Positions 39,769 to 49,514 of a stretch of DNA of 64,000 bases are shown here, piece after piece. The stretch is from contig CAHIKZ030005577.1 in assembly GCA_903632075.3 (NCBI GenBank), positions 1,258,501 to 1,322,500 of the forward strand. Reading direction: 5' to 3'. The notes under the pieces were generated by a model, which did not search any database, was not told the DNA's origin, and saw only the letters and a list, made by a program, of their open reading frames with translations. Source of the DNA: Acanthosepion pharaonis (taxonomy: Eukaryota > Mollusca > Cephalopoda > Sepiida > Sepiidae). Within the stretch, counting starts at the first letter, position 1, and each line of letters opens with the position of its first letter. The translations under genes and the position numbers were made by a program.

Positions 39769-41150
39769 TAGTAAAATGCCCAATCAGGGTTACCACCCTA
39801 TTATATCCCTCATACAGTAAAATGCCCAATCAGGGTTACCACCCTATTATATCCCTCTTGCAGTAAAACGTTCAACCAGGGTTACCACCCTATTATATCC
39901 CTCTTGCAGTAAAACATTCAACCAGGGTTACCACCCTATTATATCCCTCATGCAGTAAAACATACAACCAGGGTTACCACCCTATTATATCCCTCATGCA
40001 GTAAAACATTCAACCAGGATTACCACCCTATTATATTCCTCTTGCAGTAAAACATACAACCAGGATTACCACCCTATTATATCCCTCTTGCAGTAAAACA
40101 TTCAACCAGGGTTACCACCCTATTATATCCCTCATGCAGTAAAACATACAACCAGGGTTACCACCCTATTATATCCCTCATGCAGTAAAACATTCAACCA
40201 GGATTACCACCCTATTATATCCCTCTTGCAGTAAAACATTCAACCAGGATTACCACCCTATTATATCCCTCTTGCAGTAAAACATACAACCAGGATTACC
40301 ACCCTATTATATCCCTCTTGCAGTAAAACATTCAACCAGGATTACCACCCTATTATATTCCTCTTGCAGTAAAACATACAAACCAGGATTACCACCCTAT
40401 TATATCCCTCTTGCAGTAAAACATTCAACCAGGGTTACCACCCTATTATATCCCTCATGCAGTAAAAAACATTCAACCAGGATTACCAATTTATTATATC
40501 CCTCATGCAGTAAAAACATTCAACCAGGATTACCACCCTATTATATCCCTCATGCAGTAAAACATTCAACCAGGATTACCACCCTATTATATTCCTCTTG
40601 CAGTAAAACATTCAACCAGGATTACCACCCTATTATATCCCTCTTGCAGTAAAACATACAACCAGGATTACCACCCTATTATATCCCTCTTGCAGTAAAA
40701 CATTCAACCAGGGTTACCACCCTATTATATCCCTCATGCAGTAAAACATACAACCAGGGTTACCACCCTATTATATCCCTCATGCAGTAAAACATTCAAC
40801 CAGGATTACCACCCTATTATATTCCTCTTGCAGTAAAACATTCAACCAGGATTACCACCCTATTATATCCCTCTTGCAGTAAAACATTCAACCAGGGTTA
40901 CCACCCTATTATATCCCTCATGCAGTAAAACATACAACCAGGGTTACCACCCTATTATATCCCTCATGCAGTAAAACATTCAACCAGGATTACCACCCTA
41001 TTATATCCCTCATGCAGTAAAACATTCAACCAGGGTTACCACCCTATTATATCCCTCATGCAGTAAAACATTCAACCAGGATTACCACCCTATTATATTC
41101 CTCTTGCAGTAAAACATACAACCAGGATTACCACCCTATTATATCCCTCA
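39769..41150 (+). repeat. 46-bp minisatellite, about 30 units
   Basis: Unit (in two halves): CAGTAAAACATTCAACCAGG then GTTACCACCCTATTATATCC and CTCTTG. About thirty nearly perfect head-to-tail copies; the first two are older variants (AATGCCCAATCAGGG) and the last is truncated at 41,150. Variable sites are ATTC/ATAC, GGGTT/GGATT, ATCC/TTCC and CTTG/CATG. They combine in repeating four-unit sets, so amplification occurred in multi-unit blocks. A few copies carry single-base insertions (near 40,378, 40,466 and 40,512). Reading frames through it are incidental. Confidence 0.97.
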
Positions 41151-41330
41151 TTATATCCAATAATGAAAATTCAAAAATACTTTGTGCTGTATTTTGAACA
41201 TAATTTAAATTGATTGGAATGATGCTTTTTTTAATTTTTTTTGAAATTGCTAAAATCATTTGTAAAATAATTTTATTCATTAGTGTATAACTCCAGAAAG
41301 TTTTTTAGCACCTTATCCTGCAATCTTTCT
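41151..41330. repeat. Fragment of repeat L
   Basis: TACTTTGTGCTGTATTTTGA then TTTAAATTGATTGGAA matches the inner part of L at 29,625 and 51,160. Confidence 0.5.
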
Positions 41331-41825
41331 CATGATTCTCAAAGCCAAATGCTTCACCTGTTTATATAAGTAATCTCTGTTGTGCAATCTGTTTGCTGTT
41401 CTGACATTGATATATGTCAAAATTTCCACCTTCATCTGGATTATCTAAATATGTCCATTGTCCCCACAAACACATTTCTCCAACTTTTAAGAAGAATTAC
41501 CTTATGGCTTAGCATTGTAGTATTAAGAATTTATCACTCTAGGATTTTATTTTACCTCAAAAATTCAAGCAAGTATCATTCCTTATCAGAGAATGACCAC
41601 CAACTTTGATAAATTCCACCAAATTCATTCAGGGTCCAATTCATCAATTCCATTTTCTATATTTAATGTAATTTTAGTTCTGTTTCTTTTCCCATTTTCC
41701 TCCTAACTATTTAAGATAACACTCAGGAAGTTTTTGTGATTTATTTCTAATTCCTAATCACCTCAAATCACCATTTTGCATTCTCATGCAACTAAATGTT
41801 GAACCAGAAACTTGATGGTAGATTC
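41331..41825 (+). repeat. Repeat F, copy 3
   Basis: Direct copy of the segment on the other side of the minisatellite: CAAAGCCAAATGCTTCACC, ATATGTCCATTGTCCCC, TAGTATTAAGAATTTATCAC, CATTCAGGGTCCAATTC, AAATCACCATTTTGCATTCT. With 39,096-39,768 it brackets the tandem array. Confidence 0.75.
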
Positions 41826-42205
41826 CCTTATTTGCATATTAACATTGGCCCCTTTCCAATGCTCACTGTTTCGCCTATATGCTCATCATAGTGAACTATT
41901 TAAGTTGATGGCCTGCTGCTTTTCCTATTCTAAATACTTCTGTAGCGAATACTACAAATGATGTACTGGACAACTGGATCAGTACATATAGGGTGTCATC
42001 TGTGATTACTATTGACAGAGGATTATAGTTTCAATCTACACTCTTTCAGGAATTTGTTGACCTAGTTAAATATGTCCAAACTACTTCTTATTTGTTATCA
42101 CCAAAAGAAAAATCTTAAAATCTAAAAATATTTTCTTTCTTTAATTAACCTGCAAAGAGATAATAAACCATAGAAAATGAATCAATTAACTCATCATCAC
42201 TGAGA
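41826..42205. other. Unassigned DNA with a SINE C tail scrap
   Basis: 42,114-42,188 is a diverged SINE C tail (AAAATATTTTCTTTCTTTAA, CCTGCAAAGAGATAATAAAC). The rest is unrecognised. Confidence 0.5.
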
Positions 42206-42555
42206 TAATTTAGTTTTACAAAGTTTGCCAAGGCTTTCTTTGCTTCATTGAAAATGTCTAAAGCAGGACCCTGAAGTGAAACATTTGCATTCTTTTACTG
42301 AGCATGATACTATGGATATCCATGTCGAAGAGGAAGAGGTGGTTTTATCTCAACCTCAAGTGTGTCTGATGGGTCAACAGATGGTTTCTTTTGAAGTTTG
42401 ATCTTCTAAATGCCATCCGCTTTAACCGAGAAGAAAAAAGAAGCAAAAATCCACTAGTTATAATAAAATCTTCTGGTAGGTGAGAGATTAACTAATTATC
42501 ATGATCTGTGAAAAAAAACAACTCAAGTTATTCAGTTGGCAAGAATCACATAGAG
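42206..42555 (+). repeat. Repeat G, copy 3, part 1 (interrupted)
   Basis: TTATAATAAAATCTTCTGGT, AACTAATTATCATGATCTGT and CAAGAATCACATAGAG align to repeat G copy 2 before the hAT insertion. The copy continues at 43,455-43,546 and 44,218-44,477. Confidence 0.65.
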
Positions 42556-43446
42556 CAGCATTTCTCAACCTTTTTACCCTTGGGTAACACTTAAAATAAA
42601 TTATGTCTCAAGGAACACCTGCACAAAACCAAAATTATATACCATACCTTTCTCATTTTATTTTCATTGTAGTTCACATGGTAAAAATATCATAGTATAT
42701 ATTTTTGAAGAACTGGTTTAAGGAAAAATTAACACTGTCAAATTTTTTGGTAATGCTAAATAAAATTCATAATGTTTGTTTATAATACTTCATCAGGGAG
42801 TTTTCATTCCCACAAAAAAAATCTAAACTCAAACTTAAAAAATAAACATTTTTTTAAATTTTTTATCCTTTACTGGCAATGTTGAAGAGACATTAAAGGT
42901 AAATCAAGGCAAAATGTTCTGTGAAGCAATAAATGGGCTAAGAAAATGTGACTTTCAGAGCCATTTGATAAAGTGAAACATTCTTCTCTAATGTGAAGCG
43001 TGTGATTGCTACACAAATACTTAATTCGAGGTTGAACTTTAGATAAACACACATGAATTTCATTTTCAATTCAAAAATTGATACATTGTTTGATTATGTA
43101 TTCTGTAAAAATAAAGAAAAAAACAAAGAAATAAGTAACTTTAAGTACAGGCCCCGTTTGCTGAGTGGGTACTGACTACTGAAGGTGGTTTCACACTGGC
43201 GCTGTACAGACATCACTAAATATGTTCCCAATGATTGTTATATTTTTTAATAACATAATAGGTTAGCTAGGATAATGTTTATATTACAATAACCAAGAAT
43301 ACATTGTGTGTGTTTAGTAATATTATGTATATGAAATTAAATAAAAAGTTAAAAGTGCATTAGTTTATCTCACCTGGTCTTGCGGAACCCTTGGGGACCT
43401 TTTGTGGAACCTTAGGGTTCCGTGGAACTCCAGTTGAGAAATGCTG
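42556..43446. mobile_element. Non-autonomous hAT element with 8-bp target duplication
   Basis: Inverted ends CAGCATTTCTCAACC and GTTGAGAAATGCTG with identical flanks ACATAGAG at 42,548-42,555 and 43,447-43,454. The 8-bp duplication and CA..TG ends are diagnostic of hAT transposons. 891 bp. Subterminal inverted motifs (GGAACACC left; GGAACCC..GGTTCCGTGGAACTC right) are present. A 60-codon minus-strand frame (42,870-43,052) contains VQPRIKYLCSNH, which might be a trace of transposase or host sequence, but I cannot assign it. Confidence 0.9.
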
Positions 43447-43546
43447 ACATAGAGAATAGTAGTTGCAGGAGTGTGCCAGAACTCTACACACATGTTGGAC
43501 AGAAAAGAAAAAAAAAGTCTTTTTCTAAAATGTCTTTTTCTATATA
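43447..43546 (+). repeat. Repeat G, copy 3, part 2
   Basis: ACATAGAGAATAGTAGTTGC, GTGTGCCAGAACTCTACACA, ATGTTGG continue the repeat G alignment between the hAT and mariner insertions. Confidence 0.75.
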
Positions 43547-44217
43547 CAAGGTGGTATCAAAAAGTTACTGGACTAGTTATGTTTAAAAAAAATCTATTTA
43601 CCTAAGTTATAACATCCTTTCTTTTACAATTGTGCAGCAATAAGATCAGTCCTAGTGTTCCTGCCATTTTTGGAATCTGGCTTGGAATTCATTTTCCGTC
43701 AGTGAATTGATGACCTTCAGCAATTTGCTCTGGATCTTGGCAATGGTGTTAAAACATTGACCTTTGAGCTGCATTTTCAGCTTGGAGAAGAGAGGAAGTT
43801 CACAGGTGTTAAATCTGGTGAATAGGGTGGGTGCAGAAGTGATATATGGTCGTTTTTGACTAGAAACAAACAAATGAGGAGATCTCGTTGACAGGGTGCA
43901 TTGTCGCTGTGAAGAATCCAATTTTTCACCAAATGTCATCCCACAAACACCTCAAAACATTGCACTAGAACTATTGACTGTCAGTCTAGACCTGGGGGAC
44001 AAATTCTCAATACACAATACTGTGGATGTTGAAAAAAACCAATCAAGCTACAGCATACATGTGATCACAAAAACATAAATTTCACAACTTGCGAAGTGAA
44101 CACAGTGATATCACTTGGTGCACTGGTGTATAAAGGTCACTGCAACATGTGCAACCATATGTTGCCATCTGTTGTTGTGGTACAGATCTAGTCCAGAAAC
44201 TTTTCAATACAATCTTG
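43547..44217 (-). mobile_element. Second mariner, internally deleted
   Basis: TA-bordered (43,545-43,546; 44,218-44,219) with inverted ends CAAGGTGGTATCAAAAAGTT and, at the right, AACTTTTCAATACAATCTTG (diverged complement). The minus strand encodes, in broken frames, a block around NWILHSDNAPCQR and a LLHPPYSPDLTP block (second and third catalytic aspartates), then LFSKLKMQLKGQCFNTIAKI and LTENEFQARFQKWQEH, the mariner C-terminus. An SDNAP..PPYSPDL spacing typical of D,D34D is visible. About 670 bp compared with 1.3 kb for an intact element. A different subfamily from the 2,387-3,494 mariner (different ends and C-terminus). Confidence 0.88.
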
Positions 44218-44477
44218 TACATCCAGAAGAAAATTGCATCAGGGTCACTACTTTGAAAGAATTATTATTTTTATGGTTTCTGGTATTATTTGTCCCACAA
44301 ACAATATTTAGAAGACTCATGTGAGTCTGAGTTAAAAAAAAGGGGGGGGGGACAAAATACATTAAATGTATTAATAAGACATGTTACAAAACAGTAACAA
44401 AGAAATGAAGTTGAAGATAGTGACAGTGATAGAGAAATAAAAGCAAATAGGAAGACAACCAAAATTTTATCATCTTT
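44218..44477 (+). repeat. Repeat G, copy 3, part 3
   Basis: TACATCCAGAAGAAAATTGC, GGGTCACTACTTTG, TTTGTCCCACAAACAATATT and GACTCATGTGAGTC (hairpin) continue the alignment after the mariner, then AAAATTTTATCATCTTTATG. Confidence 0.7.
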
Positions 44478-44757
44478 ATGTAACAGAGAATCAGGTCAGC
44501 CCAATAAAAGACTCCAAGTTGGTTGTATGTGGTGCTGTAAGCACCAGGAGTTGTGTCTTCTTCCACAATGGGCTGTAGAAAGAAGACTGTTGAGAGTAGG
44601 TGACACAGACTATTTGCATATGATACTGGGCAGGTATCAGCCAATAGTCAGCATGGGTCTGTGACTGGGAGAGCTATATAACACCAGTGTTTTTCTCAGT
44701 CAAGAGAGGCACTCTTGAAGTGCAGACGTGCGAAAACCAGTCAAGATAAATAGACTC
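44478..44757. other. Third insertion in repeat G copy 3 (unidentified)
   Basis: About 280 bp absent from repeat G copy 2 at the equivalent place (25,375-25,390). Contains CTATATAACACCAGTG near 44,672. Ends and target duplication not resolved; it may be an LTR or SINE piece. Confidence 0.45.
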
Positions 44758-45064
44758 TACAAAGAGACTGATAATAAAAATTGACAGGTAAACAAAGCCA
44801 TAATTGGATCAATCAAGCAGAAATCTTTCACAACCAGAATATAAGAGAAGAAATAAACAAATAATAAGAAGGAGACTAAAATTTCCCCATCTCTTAAAAT
44901 AGTTCAACCAATCAATCAGAAAGCTTTCACAACCAGTATACAAGGATGCAAACCAATGAGAAACATGCAGCCTCATATTACTATTAGAATTGATAATCTA
45001 ACAGTATACTTAAATTAAAAATTTTAGGGGAAAGAAGTATGACAAAGTGGTAAAAGTTTTCATG
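44758..45064 (+). repeat. Repeat G, copy 3, 3' part, partly duplicated
   Basis: GATAATAAAAATTGACAGGT, AAACAAAGCCATAATTGGAT match 25,395-25,440. A second partial copy of the same phrases follows (AGTTCAACCAATCAATCAGA, TTTCACAACCAG). Confidence 0.6.
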
Positions 45065-45620
45065 TGACATGTTTCGTCCTTCAGGACGCAAATTTACTTT
45101 AGATGATCTATTGATTGAATCACTTTCTAAACACTTTCATCTTAGTGAATTGTTTTCTCTTTTAATTAAAGTAGAATTTTTTCAATCAAAATTGTGGTCA
45201 GTCTGATTACAGTGAGCTTTTAATATGTTGTTTTGTAAAAGATCCCTTTTGTGTTCATATAATCTTTTATTTAAATTTCTTGAGGTTTCTCCAATGTATT
45301 TCTTGTTGCAATTATTGCAGGTAATAGAGTAAATTCCTCCTTAGTTTTAGCTTATTATTTTGTTTTGTATTTTTTATTATTTTACATGTAGTTGTAACAA
45401 ATTTTATTTTTTAGGAAATCTTGGTAAAAAATATACCTTTTTTATATCTGTTACTGCCCACTTTTTTAATTTTATCCAGTTTTGAGAAATTAAATTTTAT
45501 TCTGCTTAATGTTTATATTAGTTAAAAGCAGAACACCTTGGAGAATTTAAATCATCAATTTCTTTTTGCCAAACAGGAACTCCAGTTACTGAAAATCTGG
45601 TTTGAATTGTAAAATAAAAA
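45065..45620 (-). pseudogene. Penelope-like element PLE-2, linker and GIY-YIG domain
   Basis: The minus strand reads (about 45,345-45,185) YSITCNNCNKKYIGETSRNL then NKRLYEHKRDLLQ, a textbook PLE GIY-YIG core (CxxCxKxYIGET...RLxEH). A degenerate linker lies upstream (YKKGIFFTKIS, TTTCKIIKNTKQNNK). After a stop the frame degrades to RPEGRNMSH. The end near 45,068-45,090 has CGTCCTGAAGGACGAAACAT, a hammerhead-like GACGAAAC element. Distinct from PLE-1 in sequence and without its tRNA-like tail. Reverse transcriptase not preserved. Confidence 0.85.
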
Positions 45621-45689
45621 ATGCAATAAAACTAAAACATTATTTAATTAAAAAAGCTTTTAATTGCTTATAGACAATATTGTCTGTCT
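45621..45689. other. Short AT-rich stretch
   Basis: Nothing recognised. Confidence 0.4.
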
Positions 45690-45812
45690 ATATTTCTGAG
45701 ATGAGATATTATGTACATTATTTACATTATTTGGACCATTGTCCTCATCTTTGTCGCCATATTTATTACAACATTTCAGCAGTTGTACGCTCCGGCCTTC
45801 TTCAGTGGGTTG
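45690..45812 (-). repeat. PLE-1 tail fragment, inverted partner
   Basis: TCTATATTTCTGAGATGAG, ATTATTTGGACCATTGTCCT, CATCTTTGTCGCCATATTTA, GCTCCGGCCTTCTTCAGTGG: reverse complement of the PLE-1 tail. It directly abuts a full forward PLE-1 3' end. Confidence 0.8.
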
Positions 45813-46140
45813 GAATGTCCTCAAGGACACATGACACAGTGGATAAACGCGTTGGTTAGATCCAGTGACAGGACCCAAAGGGTGTGAGTTCAATACCCGG
45901 TTAAGGCAGTGGAGAACTTTCAGAGGGAAATTAACAGGAGATAACTGATAACTGACATCCATCAAACATGGCACGTGGAACTAGAATGGTCTACCCCAGT
46001 GAGCGAAATAAAGGGTTCAGTTCGACATTCCATCCACCCGAAGAAGGCCGGAGCGTACAACTACCGAAATGTTGTAATAAATATGGCGACAAAGATGAGG
46101 ACATTAGTCCGAATAATGTAAATAATAGACACTATTGTCT
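45813..46140 (+). repeat. PLE-1 3' end, forward, full tRNA-like segment
   Basis: GTCCTCAAGGACACATGACA, A-box-like TGACACAGTGGATAAACGCG, B-box-like GTGAGTTCAATACCCGGTTA, TGGAACTAGAATGGTCTACC, then CCGAAGAAGGCCGGAGCGTA and CCGAAATGTTGTAATAAATA with ATGGCGACAAAGATGAGGAC. The hammerhead-like core is mutated (CCGAAGA; GAAAT). Confidence 0.8.
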
Positions 46141-46980
46141 TTAGAAAAAAAATTTGATGAATAATGAATTTTTACAAGAATTGTTTTCATTTATTTAAAA
46201 TTTTAATTAGAATAATTTATAAAGTTTTAAATCTTTTAAAATTCTGTCTTACTCTGTAGATGTTATGTGATGTTGTTAGTAAGTAAAAACTATATTTAGT
46301 AATCATAAATGGAAAGGCTTACTAAAATTCATCGAGTCCCCAATATTTGATAAAAAAGTTTGAAATTTTTTTTGTGTGTAAATGTGTCAATTTTTGTAAA
46401 TACTGAAGTCCATACTCAACATTATCAAAAAATAAAACCAAAGTATAGAAAATTCAATAAAACATTAGATTACGAAGAATATTTTCCTAAATTTCTATGA
46501 TTTCTGGGTATTTAAAAATTATATAACAAAGGCGCTCACATTCTATTCCTCAAGTAAATTTTACTGATATGGCCATTGTAGAAAAAAAAATTAGATAAAC
46601 TTCCAGCTGTCTACACCTTAAATTAACACTAACCAGTTCCTGCCATGTTAAAAAATGCATATCTACAATATTTTAAACTTAAAAGTAAGCAATATTTGTT
46701 AGAAATCAGATTAATTAAACTTTAAATCAGATAATAAAGTTTGAGAAAAGTATATTATATTTTTGAAAGATTTTTTAATAAAGAGAATTACATTGTGATG
46801 AAAGATTACCAAAAATGGCATTAAAATCAGCAATGTTTAGCAATTTCAAAACAAAAACTCTTCCAGTCAGTTTAAAATTTAAATTAGTTTTCAAATGCAG
46901 AAAATTATTTTGCTTATTGGTAATATTAAAAGTTAATCTTTATAGCTTGAAATTAAAACTAAAATAAAAGGTTAAAATTT
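46141..46980 (-). repeat. Long AT-rich repeat L, reverse copy
   Basis: Reverse-complement relation to 9,220-10,160 and the same orientation as 30,240-31,125: TTTGATGAATAATGAAT, TAGTAATCATAAATG, GAATATTTTCCTAAATTTCT, AACTTCCAGCTGTC, TTAATTAAACTTTAAATCAG. Confidence 0.65.
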
Positions 46981-47389
46981 CAGTGATAGTATCTATATCC
47001 TTAAATTAGTTTGCTACTTAATGGAGGGGGGAAATAAAAATTGAGGAAATTGGTTTTAAATATCGCATTTGTAAATGTTCAATTTTGAAAATGTTTTACA
47101 TTTCTCGGATTTACTTAAGAAAAAAAAATGAAAAATAATTTTTAGGATTTTGAATGGATCTTGGTCATAAAAATAAAAAATATTTCAGCTGTCATTATTA
47201 TTAATGACATTATTATTATCTCCCTTTACCTTGTGGAAAATTTCATTACAATTTGAATTGAGTTTGCTTTTATTAGCCAGAAAAATTTACCTAGAAATTT
47301 ATAGTTTGTTTCACATGTTAGTGATAATTTCTTTAATTTTGTATTGTCATAAGAAAAATTAATCAGACGAAAGAACGTAGAAAGGAAAA
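46981..47389 (+). other. First-exon module, copy 2
   Basis: Same landmarks as 25,661-26,053: TTTGTAAATGTTCAATTTTG, ATTTCAGCTGTCATTATTAT, ATCTCCCTTTACCTTGTGGA, AAATTTATAGTTTGTTTCAC and TTAATCAGACGAAAGAACGT, then GTAAGTAC at 47,390. Candidate alternative 5' exon upstream of ZNF-3 (6.3 kb to its exon). Confidence 0.5.
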
Positions 47390-47649
47390 GTAAGTACAAC
47401 CTCTTGATTATTTTTAATTTTGTAAATTATGAATAATTTGATAGATTGTTTTTATGTATTGCTAAAAAAATTTCTTGAGGGATGTCTATTTTTCAAATTT
47501 TAATATTTTATTATCGATCTCTAAAAAAAATCTGAAATAAAAAAAAAACAGCTTATAATAAATAACTTGAAGAAAGCGCTTAAAAAATCAGTTTGATTTT
47601 TAAATTTTAAAACTTAAAAGTTTATCAAACAACTGTTTTTTGTTGAAGA
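47390..47649 (+). repeat. First-exon module copy 2, intronic continuation
   Basis: GATTGTTTTTATGTATTGC, CAGTTTGATTTTTAA, AACTGTTTTTTGTTGAAGAC match 26,105-26,300. Interrupted by SINE A, continues at 47,881-48,060. Confidence 0.6.
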
Positions 47650-47880
47650 CTCAGTTATGTGTCATGCGCGATACACACTTAGACGATCTTGTATCTTTCG
47701 ATACATGACTGACGAGGCAGATTTTTTTTCCCGCAGTAGCTTGCCATTTCTTTCTAAGGTAGACCAGTTGCCATCCAAGGCTATAGAACCCGATCTGTCC
47801 TGCTTTTTACCCATATCTGGCGGAGTGGGGGGAGAAGAAAAGGATTCAATCAATCCATTCCCAAGAATATTTAGCACGTA
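47650..47880 (-). repeat. SINE family A, head missing
   Basis: TCAGTTATGTGTCATGCGCG, GATACATGACTGACGAGGCA, GACCAGTTGCCATCCAAGGC and CATTCCCAAGAATATTTAGC are the minus-strand 3' two-thirds of SINE A. It sits inside the first-exon module, after TTGTTGAAGAC. Confidence 0.8.
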
Positions 47881-48387
47881 CTAAATTTAATTGCATTCAA
47901 ATTTAGCACAATAAAATTAAATTATTTCCCATGTATTTCCACAGCTTTTTCATTTATTTTAGAATTTCTTTAAATTTTTAAAACCCTCTTGTAATGTCTG
48001 GTAATTATTCACTGCGGGACTCATGTCGGTGTTATAGTTCTTCATACCATGATTTGTTTTGATTTTTATTACTTTCCTAATCGTCTTATTAAATTTTTGG
48101 CGCTATTACAGACCCCCCCCCGTTACTTCCTATTATTCAACATTTCTGTTTGTTATTGTTAAATTTAAATTAAAATATAAATCTCGAGAAACAAAATCAA
48201 TGTCTGTAAAAAAAAAAAAAAATACCTTCAGTTTTGTCAGGTAAACTTAAATTTACTGGTTCAAATTCGAGAAAATCAGCTAAAAACTAAAATTGTTGAA
48301 GTGTTTGCCGCTATAACAATAACATTATTATTCATTGCATTTATTTGCCTCAAATAAGGAGAGGAAATTAGACATAAGCCCATTATA
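47881..48387. repeat. Module continuation and AT-rich DNA
   Basis: 47,890-48,050 resumes the module (TTTAGCACAATAAAATTAAA, TTTCCCATGTATTTCCA, GGTAATTATTCACTGCGGGA with CTCATGTCGGTGTTATAG). From 48,060 on, featureless. Contains a C run at 48,112-48,121. Confidence 0.55.
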
Positions 48388-48495
48388 ATGCGGGGTCGAA
48401 TGTAAGGGGCACCCAGTGAGGATCGAACTCACTACTCATTCGTAATTGTTCAAGCGAGACAAGCTTGCTAACCATTACACCACCTTGAGGTGCCC
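48388..48495 (-). repeat. SINE family B, nearly intact tRNA-like body
   Basis: The complement of 48,408-48,494 is an 87-nt tRNA-like sequence: ends GGCACC and GGTGCC pair as an acceptor stem, GTGAG-TTCGATC-CTCAC forms a perfect T-arm with a 7-nt loop (B box at 48,418-48,430), and GTAATGGTTAGCAAGC carries the A box with the GG of a D-loop. The anticodon arm is not clean, so this is a tRNA-derived SINE head and not a scored tRNA gene. Confidence 0.8.
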
Positions 48496-48714
48496 TACAT
48501 GTGTTATGTAGCGACAAAAAAAAAAAAAAATCCATTATATGAGGCCCACAAAAAAAACAAAACTGTCGTACCTGGGGCAACCCATTGCTGAATGTCAGGA
48601 AGCAACGGCAGGTACGAAAGTGTAAATAATATCACCAACGTTTGTGTCACAATTTTCTGTTCATTTATTTTATATATCGTTCAGTAGTGAATTAATTTTT
48701 TTCATTGTGTGTGT
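48496..48714. other. Unassigned DNA
   Basis: Contains a long A run (48,516-48,530). No gene recognised. Confidence 0.4.
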
Positions 48715-49514
48715 TACTGAAATCCTTAAATTAGTTTCATTTCATGGTAAAAAAATTGGTTGTACATTTTTTTTTTTTTTTTAATATCGCATTTGTAAAT
48801 GTTCAATTTTGAAAATGTTTTCTTGGATTTATTCAAGAAAAAAAAAAATGAAAAATCATTTTCTCTTGTAAGATTGAATGGATCTTCGTGTTGCTCATAA
48901 GAATAAAATTAATTTAAAAAAAAAAATAGTTTTATTTTAATTTAACCCGTGAAAATTTCATGGTTTTATTTAATGGCGAGTTCTACAATAAAATACCCGT
49001 AGAAATCTCACTGTCGCATCGTAAATCATTTGACTGAACAACATTGCAATAACAACAGTCATATGAATGCGGGGTCGTTATTTTAAGAAGTGGGTACAAA
49101 TGAAAAATTTTGAAATTGACATTCCCCCTCCCCATTTCACTGCTGAAATAGATATTTAAACACTTCCTATATCTTCCCTTTTTCTTTCTTTCATTTACTC
49201 ACTGAAACCGAGTAGTGCCTTTTCGCCTCTTTTTCCCACGTGATCAAAACAGGATAGTTAATTATTTATGAGTACGTAACGGTCGTACGAAGGGAGAGAG
49301 AGACAAAGACAATTATTTTAGCTGTCATTATTATCATCTCGGTCCCCATCTGGTGGAAAATTTTATTTCAATCGAGTACAGTTGCTTGCTTGTATTAACC
49401 AGAAAAAAAAATTATCCAGAAATTTATAGTTTGTCTCACATAACTTCTCTAATTCTTGTCCTGTCATAAGAAAGATTAAATTTTAATCAGACGAAAGAAC
49501 GTAAAAACTAAAAA
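48715..49514 (+). other. First-exon module, copy 3
   Basis: 48,718-48,930 and 49,315-49,514 match the module (ATATCGCATTTGTAAATGTT, TCATTTTCTCTTGTAAGATT, TTTAGCTGTCATTATTATCA, CATCTGGTGGAAAATTTTAT, AATCAGACGAAAGAACGTAA), with about 385 bp of extra, less AT-rich sequence between (48,930-49,315, including CACGTGATC and GTAACGGTCGTACGAAGG). Donor GTAAGTAC at 49,515. The nearest candidate first exon to ZNF-3. Confidence 0.5.

Noticed and set aside
39769..41150. CRISPR-like array
   Set aside because: Repeats are contiguous 46-bp units without unique spacers, in animal DNA; a minisatellite.
45660..45974. 104-codon minus-strand frame, and 4,677-4,892 plus
   Set aside because: Translation of the complement of PLE-1 tRNA-like/tail sequence (SSTCHVFDGCQLSPANFPLK type); repeats, not genes.
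47657..47884. 75- and 71-codon frames on both strands
   Set aside because: Both lie wholly within SINE A sequence; related frames appear in other copies.
48408..48494. True tRNA gene
   Set aside because: Acceptor and T arms pair, but the anticodon arm does not fold cleanly and sequence continues as a dispersed repeat; kept as SINE B head.
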